Below, in pieces: positions 43,230-54,040 of a stretch of 64,000 nucleotides of DNA. The notes beneath the pieces were generated by a model. That model was given only the letters and a program-made list of their open reading frames with translations, searched no databases and was not told the DNA's origin. The DNA is from Pterobdella sp. o SKG-2022 (lineage: Eukaryota > Annelida > Clitellata > Hirudinida > Piscicolidae). The stretch lies in contig OZ038322.1 in assembly GCA_964035795.1 (NCBI GenBank), positions 21,685,918-21,749,917 on the forward strand, in the 5' to 3' direction. The stretch's first letter is position 1; each line of letters starts with the position of its first letter. The position numbers were made by a program, and so were the translations under genes.

Positions 43230-43440
43230 TGAAAGCTAGTCTAAAATAATATGCTTTAAAAAAAACTTGGAAGTGGTTAATGATGTTAAATTTTTAATGT
43301 CGAGTGGAAGAGTTTTTCAAACAGCAAGAGACGCATGTCTAAAAGCTCTTTCAGATATATTGTTAGAACGAAGGTCTTTTGGGTTGAATTTTTTCTCAAT
43401 GAGATTAACTAAGCTGTTGTGGAAGGGGTACAAACTTTAA
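43230..43440 (-). mobile_element. LINE reverse transcriptase C-terminal relic
   Basis: Minus-strand translation gives the hallmark end of CR1/L2/Jockey-like reverse transcriptases: ERAFRHASLAV, a stop where Trp is usual, then KTLPLDIKNLTS, corresponding to the family pattern R-x-F-x-x-A-x-P-x-x-W-N-x-L-P. Upstream text (EKKFNPKDLRSNNIS) continues the similarity with frameshifts. Inactive. The plus-strand frame 43297-43440 is its shadow. Confidence 0.65.
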
Positions 43441-45159
43441 ATGTTGTCAAAGCTATTTTCGATAATTATTTTGTAGTGAATGGGAAATAATGAAGTTGAG
43501 AGAAACAGTTTTCAGATGATATTAAATATAATATAAGAAAAAATACTTCCAAATTGTAACGTGGTTTTTATTGGTGAAATTTCATCTTTCCCATAAGTTT
43601 TATGTTTAAATGGTTTAAAAACACTTTAAAAAATGGTCTTCACAACTGATCGGGTGAGAAAATCCTATTTTCAATCGTTTATTTTGTGTGCAATCTTCAA
43701 TTCTAAGTGAGAGGTTCGAAAGGAAAAATTTTTTGAGTCGAATACATCAAGATTGTCAGAAAATGTATAAAAAAATTTTTGTTTTTGCGTTATTCTTCAT
43801 TTATAAAAAGAAAGATTTTGACTTTTCATAGTACCATCGTTAGATTTCAACCTTTTTGTTCTCAAAAATCAAAAAGCTTTTCTTGGGAAAAAAAAAGTCA
43901 GATGTAACTCTAAATACAACCTTGAAACTAACTAGAAAGAAAAATTAAATAAATAAACGAAAATAAATCATAATGAGAAGATCTTTTCTAATTTTCTTTG
44001 AGTAGTGAGTGTACAAACACTTCTTCTCTGTATGGCCATACTATTGCTTGTAGTGGGACTAAATAGTTTTTATAGAAGAAGTTTAAGAATTTTCAATTGA
44101 TGGTAATGCAAACTTCCAAAAAAACCAATCGTTGAGAATATTTAGAGAAAAAATTGGAAAAAGGATGAGACAACTCAAAATTAAAACATAATGGACTCGA
44201 CACCAAATGCCAAAGGTAAAGCCTAATGAACAAAAGTTTTCTGCTTTCAATTCCAAAAACGAAGAATCTGAATGAATAATATTTAATATCATATACAATG
44301 CTTACGTCAATCATGGCTTGCCATTTATTGTGTTTTATATTCTTTGGTCAACTAATGCATACTCTAGGGAACTATTTAAAAAATACTCACCTTCATGGCA
44401 AGCAAATTCTTATTTTGAGCTGTCTTATTTTTCAGACATTTTTACTTTTAATTTGGAAAAGTTGAACTTTGAATGTGAGTGAGCTATTTTGAATAACATG
44501 TTTTTCCATGGAAAGGTATGTAGCAAATATTCAAGCTCATGTCAAGCAAACTCTTGTTTGGGGGTTTTATATTTTTTAGACGTTACATTTTTATTATTAG
44601 TTTGAAAAAGTGAGCTATTATGAATAACAACTTTTTCTATTGAAATGAGCTAAGATTTTCGAAAATTAGTTTTAACGTGATATATTTCTTAGTTATGAAT
44701 TGAATAACCAATCATTAATGAGAGTTTTGACTTGAAAAAATTATATCTTATCATTGCAGAATAGTTGTAAATTTAAATCTCATTTTGAAATTGAATAAAA
44801 TTGGTGGATGTTTAGTTCTTCTTGATGAACATCTTTTTAATTCACCCACCATCTTACTCGAAGTCGTTCAACTGTTTCTCCTCATTTTCTACACCATCCT
44901 AATCTGGCCAATCATACTGAAAAAAAAACACTCGGAAATCACAAATCTTAGTCGATAGTTGTGACATCTAAGAAATTTTTTTTTGTTTAAAAAAATAATG
45001 ATAAATGCCAGGTTTTAAGTTTAAATTTTTTTAAAACATTTTCAGTTGAAATTTAATGTTCGTTTCAAGTCAATCGAAAACGACACAACTCTGAACGGTT
45101 ATAAATTTATTAACATAATAAAATTCGAAATGTTATTCACCAAGCTTTCAAAATCAAAA
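43441..45159. other. Intergenic region, with a degenerate tandem repeat
   Basis: No gene supported. About 44387-44645 holds two degenerate units of about 146 bp (shared: CAAGCAAA, TTTTTAGACGTTA-like, GTGAGCTATTTTGAATAAC). 44816-44883 repeats 34836-34900, marking the duplicated 3' flank of the peptide genes. Confidence 0.5.
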
Positions 45160-46674
45160 TAGAATGATTAATTCATTAAACCGACATATAGATTCTGCAT
45201 TGTCAGCGCAGTACTGTGTGGGTTCTTAAACACTGTGAAATATTTCAACTTATTATAATCCATCAATAAAAAATAACAGCTTGGAAACTTACATCTATAT
45301 TTCAAGTTCAAGAAATCAAAAAAAATAATTTTATCTCTTTTGCAAAAATCTGACATAGTTGCTTGGAAGTTTCAAATGAAATGTAAAACCAACCATTTGT
45401 ATTTATTTTCTTGACCTTGGTTTTTGCATAGCTCTATACCAATCTTTTGACCACAATAACTTTGAGGGTTTCTATACTGTGAATTATTGTAATATGTGAC
45501 CTTTTTTTGAATTTTGTAAATTAATAATTGAATTAATAAAAAATAAGTATATATCTATACATTTCACGTCGAAAATCAGGTCGATCGAAAAACCTATTGA
45601 TTCGTGATTATTGGGATATAGAACCTTGTCTCAATATGAAAACTACTTTTAAACGGTTTATTTTTAATAATCTGACTTTGGCATCACGTTTAACTGCACC
45701 AAACTTAGTGTCTGCAATTGATGGCTCCTTTTCTGTTATAACAGTAGACTTCAGTAGGAGATATCGACAAACTGATATTTTGGTATCGTTGTCATTTGGC
45801 TTGGCAGGTGATCATTATTCAACAACGACAAAGCAAACTGTCACGGTGTAGCAAAGGTGGATCTTGCATTCGAAAGTTTCAAGTTGGACGTTGGCTCAGG
45901 CTGAAAGTCTAGAATGTCTTATTGAAAAAAAAATAGTTAAAATAACCAAGAGGGATAAAAAGAGCAATCTCTCAACAACAGCCAAATAAATCGAAGAAAT
46001 GATACAAGAACTTCAAACTATTAAATTCACCAAAGAAATTTTTTTTTTGATCTTTTCTCAGTTTTTCATGATTAACGTTTATTATTATAGTTTTAAATTT
46101 ACCTCACAATAACTTTAACTCTTAAAACCTTTTATCTATGTTTCTATAGTAATATAAGCAGAAATGTTTCTAAATTTTCGAAATAATATACTAATGACGT
46201 ATGACAAAGTTGAACTTGTCGAAAATTTTAGTTTGTTTTGGAAAAATAAATGTATCTAAAATCCTCCTCATTTTGATAGATTACATTTAAAACTAACTAA
46301 ACCTTAAGTTTTTTACAACAAAGCGAAAAATTTTTTTTCCAATTTAATGAATGATATCACCTGGCATAGACATTCTCCTCCAGATGTTGTATTCTTCTTA
46401 CAGAGATCTTATAATAGTTGATAAATTATTTGATAGAATTCAAAATTTCAAATCTTCAATTACTTTTTAATGGAGGTTGGCTCCGCCTTTTTGCATGCGG
46501 TTGATTCGTAGCCCCACTCGACTGCGGGAATAATGGTTTCAACATTCAAATAATTATCAGTTGATCTTTCAGAGCCGTGAAACTAAAAAAACAGTAAATT
46601 ATAATTTTCTACCTCAACACAAGAAACAGCGATGAAAAGGACGAGGTGAAGACAGCTACTTTGAACAGGTCCAT
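45160..46674 (-). pseudogene. Secreted cysteine-rich peptide gene, copy 3, frameshifted in exon 1
   Basis: Exon counterparts: 46674-46613, 46521-46464, 46407-46361, 45476-45394, with the 3' part at 45356-45160. Exons 2-4 have the same lengths, phases and cysteines as copy 1 (exon 3 ends CLCQ, exon 4 has C-x8-C). Exon 1 is 62 nt instead of 63: one G of a GGG run (plus strand, 46641-46650 region) is missing, so the signal peptide leaves frame after nine or ten residues and meets a stop at the exon boundary. The TATA box is intact. The 3' region 45160-45390 is almost identical to copy 1. Either a recent pseudogene or a base-calling error in a G run. Confidence 0.62.
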
Positions 46675-46704
46675 GGTAATGAGCATTGAATGGTTGGCAG
46701 AGCT

Positions 46705-46713
46705 GATTATATA
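46705..46713 (-). promoter_or_regulatory. TATA box of peptide gene copy 3
   Basis: TATATAATC on the minus strand, 31 bp before the ATG, conserved with copies 1 and 2 although the coding frame behind it is broken. Confidence 0.5.
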
Positions 46714-46977
46714 GACTTTCTCTGAACGTGATGACGTAGTATAACCTGAATCAAGATTAAGAGAAACAAACAAAAATTATCAATTATCATTATCAAGCAT
46801 CATTTGATAATGTAAGATTATACATTATAATGATGTTTGATAATGTAAATTTTTCTTATGAAAAGCTTGGGGAATTTAGATAATAAATCCTTCGTGTTTT
46901 TTTTTCTCTTCTTATTCAATTGCTCGAAATATTCAACTAAAAATTGGTTTGATCATTGCATTTTACTGAAACAAAAA

Positions 46978-47290
46978 TTTTTCATCTGTCACACCACATA
47001 CCACAGAATAAAATTTTAAATTGAAAAATTAAATTCCAAGTGCAATATGGAAAAGTTTTTTTTACAGTTTTCAAATTAAGTTGATTCAAAATCATTTGAA
47101 ATGCTGAACAAACACCAGCTGTTTCGATATTGGCCTCATCATAACTGCATAGAAGTTTTATCAAAGTCTAACATGATGAAATTTTGAGATTAATATCTGG
47201 TTCAAGGTTAATTATTCCCAATACTATTAGTTCAAATTTTTGGCATCAATGAAATGTGGATTTTTATGATGCAGAAAATGACTCTTCACA
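46978..47290 (+). repeat. Dispersed repeat R, copy 2
   Basis: Matches 40515-40890; lies about 300 bp upstream of peptide gene copy 3, as copy 1 of the repeat lies about 130 bp upstream of peptide gene copy 2, so the two were probably duplicated together. Confidence 0.6.
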
Positions 47291-47640
47291 CACCTTCAAT
47301 ACCACCAACAATTGTACAATATTTAGCAAACTACACGAAAAAAAGGCAACAATCGACCTTGTATACCATCCAAAACTTCAAGTTCTTTTAACATCGAGTC
47401 TGTTGTTTCTAGAAGAGGCATTCTTTATCCACACTTTTCAAAATATTTTTTTCCCATATTCCTCGCCCAGTAACGATTTTGTCGAAATCACAACGTACGC
47501 AGACAATGAAGAGGAAGAAGGAAGAGTAAAATGCTGGATGACATAATGGAAGAGGGTTTTGAAGCACTGAAAAGAAAGGCTGAAGATAGAAGAAGATTGC
47601 AGCACTTCATTTGAAGAACCGCCGATGGCAGAATAACTGA

Positions 47641-48280
47641 ATGATTGCAGACGACATCACCAACTCCTCTTCTCGTGTTGAAACTTTCCTAGCAATCCAG
47701 CAACTACAGTTTCACTTGAGAACACTCCGTTCATGGGTATTAAACAACAACCCACATATAAACACCAGCAAAAAAACTGCAACCCTCTTCACACCCGATC
47801 CAGCACAATGCAACCAGAATATCACTATTGATAACAAAAAGTTTTCTAAGTTTGGAAATCCAACTTTTTCAGTATCAACATTTAACCTTAAACTTACTTA
47901 TTTCCCACATATCAATAGTTTACCCACACTAAAGCCTAAAGCTACTTACTTCACGCAATTGGGGTGAGAGCAAAAAAACACTTCTTACGACATTCAAATC
48001 CCTTTTATACCTATGCCAGTATATTCAAATAAGATCTGGTCTCCCATAGTTTTAGCCACTTCAATTAAAAAACTTCAATCGATGTAAAACTTCACTAAAA
48101 GTGGTAACTGGATGTAAACATGCCACCAGAATACAACATCTACACGTAGAACCCAAAACACTTCCTCTCGAACATCTATCTTAAACTCCATGCATCCCAA
48201 CTAAATCAAAAAGCACTTCTGCCACATCATTCTCTACACTAAAAAAACAAACAACCCCAACACCTGAAATACAAAAAATA
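47641..48280 (+). mobile_element. Non-LTR retrotransposon (CR1/Jockey-like) reverse transcriptase relic
   Basis: Translation from 47644 gives ADDITNSSS (the region of the catalytic F/Y-A-D-D box), then SWVLNNNPHINTSKKTATLF, TPDPAQCNQNITIDNKKF and FNLKLTYFPHINSLPT, the classical order after the active site in these reverse transcriptases. Similarity continues with frameshifts to about 48280 (HATRIQHLH, KLHASQLNQKA). Truncated at both ends and interrupted; not functional. Confidence 0.75.
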
Positions 48281-48609
48281 AACCACATACAATAATAACA
48301 ACGATTATACAACAACAGTTCCTACCATTTCAAACAACATCACTGCGCAAATAGTTGAAATTTTCAATTTTTCAAATTTTTTATACGGCAATCATTAGAA
48401 TTCATACGAGCTACTATTTTCAACTGTTTCATTTGTATACAGTAAGAGGCAACGCCTCGATAATTTAAGCTTCTCTCACAAAAAGCTTCGTGGATTTTAC
48501 TCAATGAAAAACTTCATGTTTGTTCCTAATAGTAATGTCTCAAAATTTTCTTAATTATCAGGGCATCAATGGTTGTAAAATGGTTGAAAGATTTGGTGGC
48601 AGAAACTCG

Positions 48610-49115
48610 TCTTCAACTATTGCCATTGCTTTGCAAACAGTTTCTGGTTCGAAGGTGGCTTTTCAAACCTGCAAAAGTCTTGCACACTTTTTCACAATTG
48701 CCACATATATGAAAAGATTCGAAATTAGTGATACGAACTTGTTCGTGTCTTTTTACGCCACCTACACTTTTGCAGACAAATGTTAAAAATATTGCTATAT
48801 GGCATTGGGCAAATACAGCTCTGACGTTTAGTATGCACTGATCTGATCTTTTCCGCTTCATTTGAGCTGTTGCTTGGAAAATAGGACTTCGATGTTACAG
48901 ATATTTGCCATCTCAAGTATTTCGGTGTCGCTGATGTGCATTTGCCATTTTATGCCCAAAACCTTACGCTAGTGAAAACGCTCTAGTTGTTTCAGGTGTC
49001 TGCTATGTCCAAGTTTCACTAGCATAAAGAAGGACAGTTAGAACACACGCATTATAAACTTTAACCTTCGTGCGTTTAGAAATACCATGGCGACTCCAAA
49101 GACAAAAGATTCACC
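48610..49115 (-). mobile_element. Second LINE relic: RT C-terminus with C2H2 finger
   Basis: Minus strand, 49115 to 48950: RLKVYNACVLTVLLYASETW followed by a stop, then RHLKQLERF-like text across a frameshift and KWQMHISDTEILEMANI, the conserved segment of a LINE reverse transcriptase C-terminus. It ends with one C2H2 finger (48730-48640: CGNCEKVCKTFAGLKSHLRT), as is usual for that element family. Oriented opposite to the fragment at 47641, and frameshifted; inactive. Confidence 0.7.
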
Positions 49116-49124
49116 CTAATATTA

Positions 49125-49300
49125 AAATTACTTTTAAAACAAGTTTCTAAATTTTTTTATTTTGGTTATATTCTAAATTAACTATAACAAATTATATTCA
49201 TTCAACAAAAATTTAAAAAACGTTTTAAACTACTAAATTTCTGTCCACGGGGGTCCATCCAACAAAAATGTTCTCTCTTGGCCTTTGTTTCGTTTGAAGC
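49125..49300 (-). pseudogene. Relic of C8orf82 exons 1-2
   Basis: Minus strand 49297-49241 encodes KAKREHFCWMDPRGQ, against KAKREYFYWVDHRGQ in the intact gene, and is followed by AAATTT where the donor GT should be. 49160-49130 (TTTAGAAACTTGTTTTAAAAG) matches exon 2 with its donor also lost. The retained intron-like gap shows a DNA-level duplication, not retrocopying. Exons 3-4 were not found nearby. Confidence 0.7.
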
Positions 49301-49368
49301 ACTCAATATTGCCAAGAAATATTTTAGTTTCTGATTGGCGCGTTCGACAGAAACAATGAGCACTTATC

Positions 49369-49720
49369 TTTCCTCACACATCACAGTATAATTTTCAAAG
49401 TTTAAAAATTAGATTTCTATGTGTGATATGCTATATGCCACTTCATGATAAAAAAATTTTATCAATTTAACATTATTTGAATTTGTTCGAAGTATTGAAC
49501 AAAAAACAGTTGTTTCGATGTTGATGCTATCCTAATTAGCTTGCAAACAAAATCTTATGTAACTTTGCTTACATAGAATTATTATCGAAGTTCATAATTA
49601 CGGTTAATATGAAAGTTCATAACTGGTTCAAAGTTAACTACTTTCAATGCTGTTAGTTCTCATTTTTGACATGATAGCAATGAGAGTTATCATAATAAAG
49701 AAAATGAATCTTCAAGCTTC
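49369..49720 (+). repeat. Dispersed repeat R, copy 3
   Basis: Matches 40515-40890 and 46978-47290 (CACATCACAGTATAATTTTC, then TGTGTGATATGC, ending near AAGAAAATGAATCTTC). Confidence 0.6.
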
Positions 49721-50514
49721 CTCAGACATCACTTGACCCTTGCAGAGTTGAAAAAATTCGAAAAATACTTGATGGTTTTACCTCGAAAACTTTTGTTTTT
49801 TTTTCTTCAATTCACCGCATTGACTACTGCAAATTACCCCAATTCAAATGTCACGATCTTTCTTTCTTTAACCAAGCTTTTAAGCATTAGCGAGTCTACA
49901 TGGAGTAGCGCCCTGTGAAACCAATCAATTGCGCAACCGAAACTCCAGATAGAGCGATCAAATGCTCGACTTACTTGCTTAACCATTAACGACAAAATTT
50001 TAGCACTTGGTTCATTGCGTAGTTGCTCTGTCATTTTTAGAACGCTTTGTAGGCTTTTTCTTGAATATCGTTGTAGTTATCGATTGTTTGTATCACGTGT
50101 ACACTAATTCACTCGATCACTTTTAAGTTTATTCTCTTAATCGTTCGTGTTTAATATTTACTTAACAGTTACTTCAGGTTTATCCAAAAAATTCGAGTAA
50201 ATTTCTTGGTTGAAACTAATTTTTTAAATCTTAAATTTTTGATTGTTTGAAGCACAATACCTGGAACCAATCTATTTTTAATTTATGTAAATTAATATTA
50301 AAAGTCTATAGAAGTTGTTTTATATTATTTTATTATTATTATATCACAATAACAGATAGTTTAAAATCAAAATAACAACGTTTTTTAAACCACTACTCCG
50401 TTTTTGTTGGATGAATTAATTTAGAAAACAAAACATGAAATAAATAGGGTATTCATCAAAAAATCAATAAATTAACAACCCACTATTCAAAGCTACATAT
50501 TCCAATCATTCAAT
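49721..50514. other. Region downstream of SLC22-C, no gene seen
   Basis: 49830-50060 is less AT-rich and has an open frame on minus (50034-49834), without recognisable motif; possibly another transposon remnant. The rest is plain AT-rich DNA. Confidence 0.45.
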
Positions 50515-53467
50515 TCAGAAAGTTGTAGTCTGAATTACTTCAGCCTTTTTGGAACTTACCATAGAACTGTGTGCACACTTGTTAATCCTCAAAGCACAAG
50601 CTTCTTCGATGGAATTGGGCAGCTGCTTGTTGTGTGTTTCAGGCAAACATATTATAATAATTATCATCAAAGAAGAAATCACCCCAAACAGCAGAAAACA
50701 ACCCCATTGGATTTTTTCCATCTGTTTCAAAAACGTATCATACAGGATTTTTATCCCAAATTTCTTTAAGAATACGAAAATACCTACAAAATAGATGGTG
50801 AGAATACTAAGAAATGTTCCAGTCCTTCCTACCATTGATGAAATACCCAACGCTGTGACTCTAAACAATGAATAAAAGTTAAAATATTTTGGTAAACTTT
50901 TATCATGATAGTTTTTGTCAAATGTAACCGTTTAGTTTCAGTTTCAACTTAAAAATTTTTTATCTAATGAACATGACTTCAAACAAATCTTGAACCTGAT
51001 TTTTGTTGGGAATAGTTCACTAGTATAGAGGAAAATTATGGCGAAAGACGCTGACATGCATATTTTGCAGAGTATTGTTATCACTGTCATGAAGTAAAAG
51101 CATATTTCTGGGATGACTGAAGGTTTGTTTTAATGAGATTTTCAGGTATCAATAAATTTTCAATGTATCAATGAATTCAAATAATTCAAGTTTTAATATA
51201 TTTTATAATTATATGAGAAAAATTTTTTACCATTTCGTTTGATTTCAAAACAGACACCTATAAAAGAGAAAATAGCAGACAAAAATAAAAATGTTGCAAA
51301 TGGTTTTTTCCGTCCAAACCTAGAAACAAAAAATCCAATATAAAACCAGAAATCGAATCTAATAAAAAATTTATGTTATCATTCCACTGATACCGGCGAA
51401 GAGAAAAATACACAATGAAAAAGATTGGGACTTCAGCTATCGTGCCCATAGAAGTGTTAAGAAATCTGAAATTTTTGAGTATCTTTCAGAAGTCCTTAGT
51501 TTGGTTGAGTTGAATTTAATTATCGTTTTAAACTTTTCATAAACTTCACCATATAATCACATTTCCAAGCCTCAAAATTCAAAGTAGCACAAAAGCTTGA
51601 AAAACAACCTGTTTGCATGCATGGTGGCTGAACCCAGAAACAGGCAGTAGTATGTGTAATTACTTCCAAACCTTTGAAACGTTTGTAATTCATAAAAAAT
51701 TTATAAGTTGGTCCTTACATATTTCAATTAAAATTTCGAAACCTAGTTTTTAGTTATTGACTAATTGTTTGATGTTATTTAAAAAAAAGTGTTGTTATTT
51801 ACCATAATAATATTGCAGATAGAAGATAGAATAACATAACTTTGTTTGTGAACAAGCCTAAACTACTATCTTTCTTTTTTAGATCTTCAAAATCATTTTT
51901 TAGACTTGTTTTAATATTGTCAATATTGACCTCCATGTTATTGTTGTTGTCAATAGCTTTTAGTTCAAATCTTTTCAAAACAGGTTCATTAAAAGTCACT
52001 CCATTCATTTTAGCAGCCATTCTCAGTGTTTCCTCTGCATGCTCTCTTCTACCATTCGATATATCCCATAACACTGACTCTCGTATCCAACTGAATTTAT
52101 GAAAATATGAATTCCAAAATTTATATTGAACTATTTTCATATTAAATAGTGGTTTAGATTTTTATAAGAAAATTTAAAAATACTTAGCTTAAGATTTTCT
52201 TAATGATAAATAGAGTTTAAAGTGATTTACTGGATTAGAAACACAGATTTTGAGTAAGATTTATAGTTCTTCAGTACATTTTCAAAATTTACCAACTCTT
52301 ATGTAGAAATAAAAACAAACCAAAACAAGGGTAGTACCAAGAAAGAGTATAGTCCTAAGGAAAGTTGCAGATAGCGCCAATTCTCAATTAAATAGGCTAG
52401 AAGTGTGCATAAGCACAAAGAAAAACTCCAAAACGTCAGAATCAAAATGCCTGAAAAAGTTCTTTGATGCGATGGGTATATCTCGTTTATCAAGGAATAT
52501 CCAGACACCAAAACTCCCTTGATGGGTTTATAAAATTCATGCTCTATTTGAAAAAAACATTCAACATAGAAAAACCTTGGTGTATTGAAACATGTTACTA
52601 ACCCCATTGAAAGCTCCTATAAGCAACGTCAAAATCGAAAAGACTCCGAAGTTTGGAGAAAACGAACTTGAAACACCTGAAACTCCAATGAGCAATAAAG
52701 AGCGCAAACAGATTCTTCTTCTTCCGTACTGTGCCATATTTGAAAGAACATGTGATAAAATTCAGTTAAAGAAGAATTCTTTTGTTGCTAAACTCAAGTT
52801 TTTCCGCTTTTTTTGAGATAGATAGATTTATTATATATAAATTTTATCATATTTCTGAACCTTGTCAGTGAGGATACTTAAAATGAAACATCCTAGTATA
52901 AACCCTGCAACGAAACAAGTTTGACTGATGTAGGGCATGTGTTGTCTATCGCACACGAGTTGCCACTGGGAATCATTAGGTTATCAATCAACTGCTTAAA
53001 AAAAATTTCTATTCTACTGTTTGAATAGTTTTATAATATTGATGAAATAAATTAAAAACAATAAATCCTACCTCGGTGACGATTGTTGAGCCAGTAAAGT
53101 TAGGAAACTCCCAGCCATTTTGACAAGGTACAAGATGTTCTGATGCTGGCAAATGCATCTCACAAGTAAAGGTCTCATTTGTTTGAGAGTGGTTGGTGGA
53201 AGAAAAACTGGCTTTACATCGGTAAGGTGGCTTGTAACCTTCAAATATTCAATAATAACTTCATATGCTTTCGGAAATTTTTCAAAGAATTTTTCATAAA
53301 AAGAATATTGAAAGTATAAAGCAGCTTAAATGTGACTTACTTATGTAAATGATTGAAGTGAAATGAAGACCAAAAGGAACTTTAAAAGCTAAGCCAAGCG
53401 CTAGAAAGTTTAGAATGTGCCATCTGCTATATTTGCCCAAATGACACAGAGCCTCGTTAATTTCCAT
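50515..53467 (-). CDS. SLC22-type organic ion transporter (SLC22-C)
   Basis: Exons in transcript order: 53467-53341, 53238-53072, 52965-52861, 52728-52603, 52517-52321, 52090-51803, 51662-51609, 51465-51394, 51319-51231, 51116-50996, 50860-50788, 50721-50515; 541 aa, frame intact, all GT-AG. Same family as copies A and B, with the same twelve exons and phases; six exons (3, 4, 5, 8, 9, 11) have exactly the same length. Motifs: MEINEALCHLGKYSRW at the start, CQNGWEFPNFTGSTIVTE in the extracellular loop, DKYGRRR after TM2, WRYLQL, FGRKK in the second half, LPETHNKQLPNSIEEA in the tail. It is the most diverged copy in general, but WIRESVLWDISNGRREHAEE in exon 6 is identical to copy A, which may reflect gene conversion or strong constraint. 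Plasma-membrane transporter; substrate unknown. Confidence 0.93.
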
Positions 53468-53833
53468 GCCTCTTGTGCTTGTAGATTGAGAGCTACTATA
53501 TATTTATGAGAGAACTATACCAGAAAATTCACATTTTTTAGTTTGGAATTTTTTAGAATAAATTTTATCATGAAAAAATTAAATTAGTTTCAGCTCAATA
53601 TGAACGAACAAAAATGAATTTGGCGAAACGAATTTGAGAATCGATTAATCCATAAATTTTCTAAACTATTAACCAATTAAATTTTTTATTCGACAAAATT
53701 AAATTTTTTATTAATATTTTCAAAAAAATTTAGCTGAAGTCGGTTGAAAAAATTATTTAAAATGTCTATCTTTTTTTGCCATAAGCTCATAAGTAATTTG
53801 GTACTTTTCATTGAATTGTCGTATTTATGGCGA

Positions 53834-54040
53834 GATACATAGCTCAGTGTTGGCCTCTATAACTCATTTGTTGGCTCCTATAGCTCAGTGGTTGAGCATT
53901 AGACTAATTATCTAAAGTTACCGGGTTCGATCCCACGTGGACCAACAATTACAATCATCATACTGTTCTACAGTGTGTTTTCACTACATTAAAAATTTGA
54001 AGCAGTGCTCCTCAGTTGCTTGCCTTGGCGCTAAACATAT
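53834..54040 (+). mobile_element. tRNA(Ile)-like SINE, copy 3, with iterated head
   Basis: Best-preserved copy. A box TAGCTCAGTGG (53881-53891), anticodon stem TTAGA/TCTAA with a 7-nt loop whose anticodon would be AAT, B box GGTTCGATCC (53924-53933). T-stem and acceptor stem have mismatches, and the sequence runs into the body shared with the minus-strand copies at 25010 and 36165, so it is a SINE and not a tRNA gene. The first 20 bases of the head are present about three times in a row (53834-53893: CATAGCTCAGTGTTGGC, CTATAACTCATTTGTTGGC, CTATAGCTCAGTGG). Confidence 0.72.

Noticed and set aside
43297..43440. Small plus-strand protein
   Set aside because: The frame is the antisense shadow of a LINE reverse transcriptase end on the minus strand.
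47256..47546. 96-aa plus-strand frame
   Set aside because: Its start lies in dispersed repeat R and the rest shows no domain.
48613..48861. Independent C2H2 zinc-finger gene
   Set aside because: A single finger directly behind reverse transcriptase text on the same strand; it belongs to the LINE relic.
53873..53945. Functional tRNA-Ile(AAT) gene
   Set aside because: A and B boxes and anticodon arm are good, but T-stem and acceptor stem have mismatches and the sequence continues into a body shared with two other copies.
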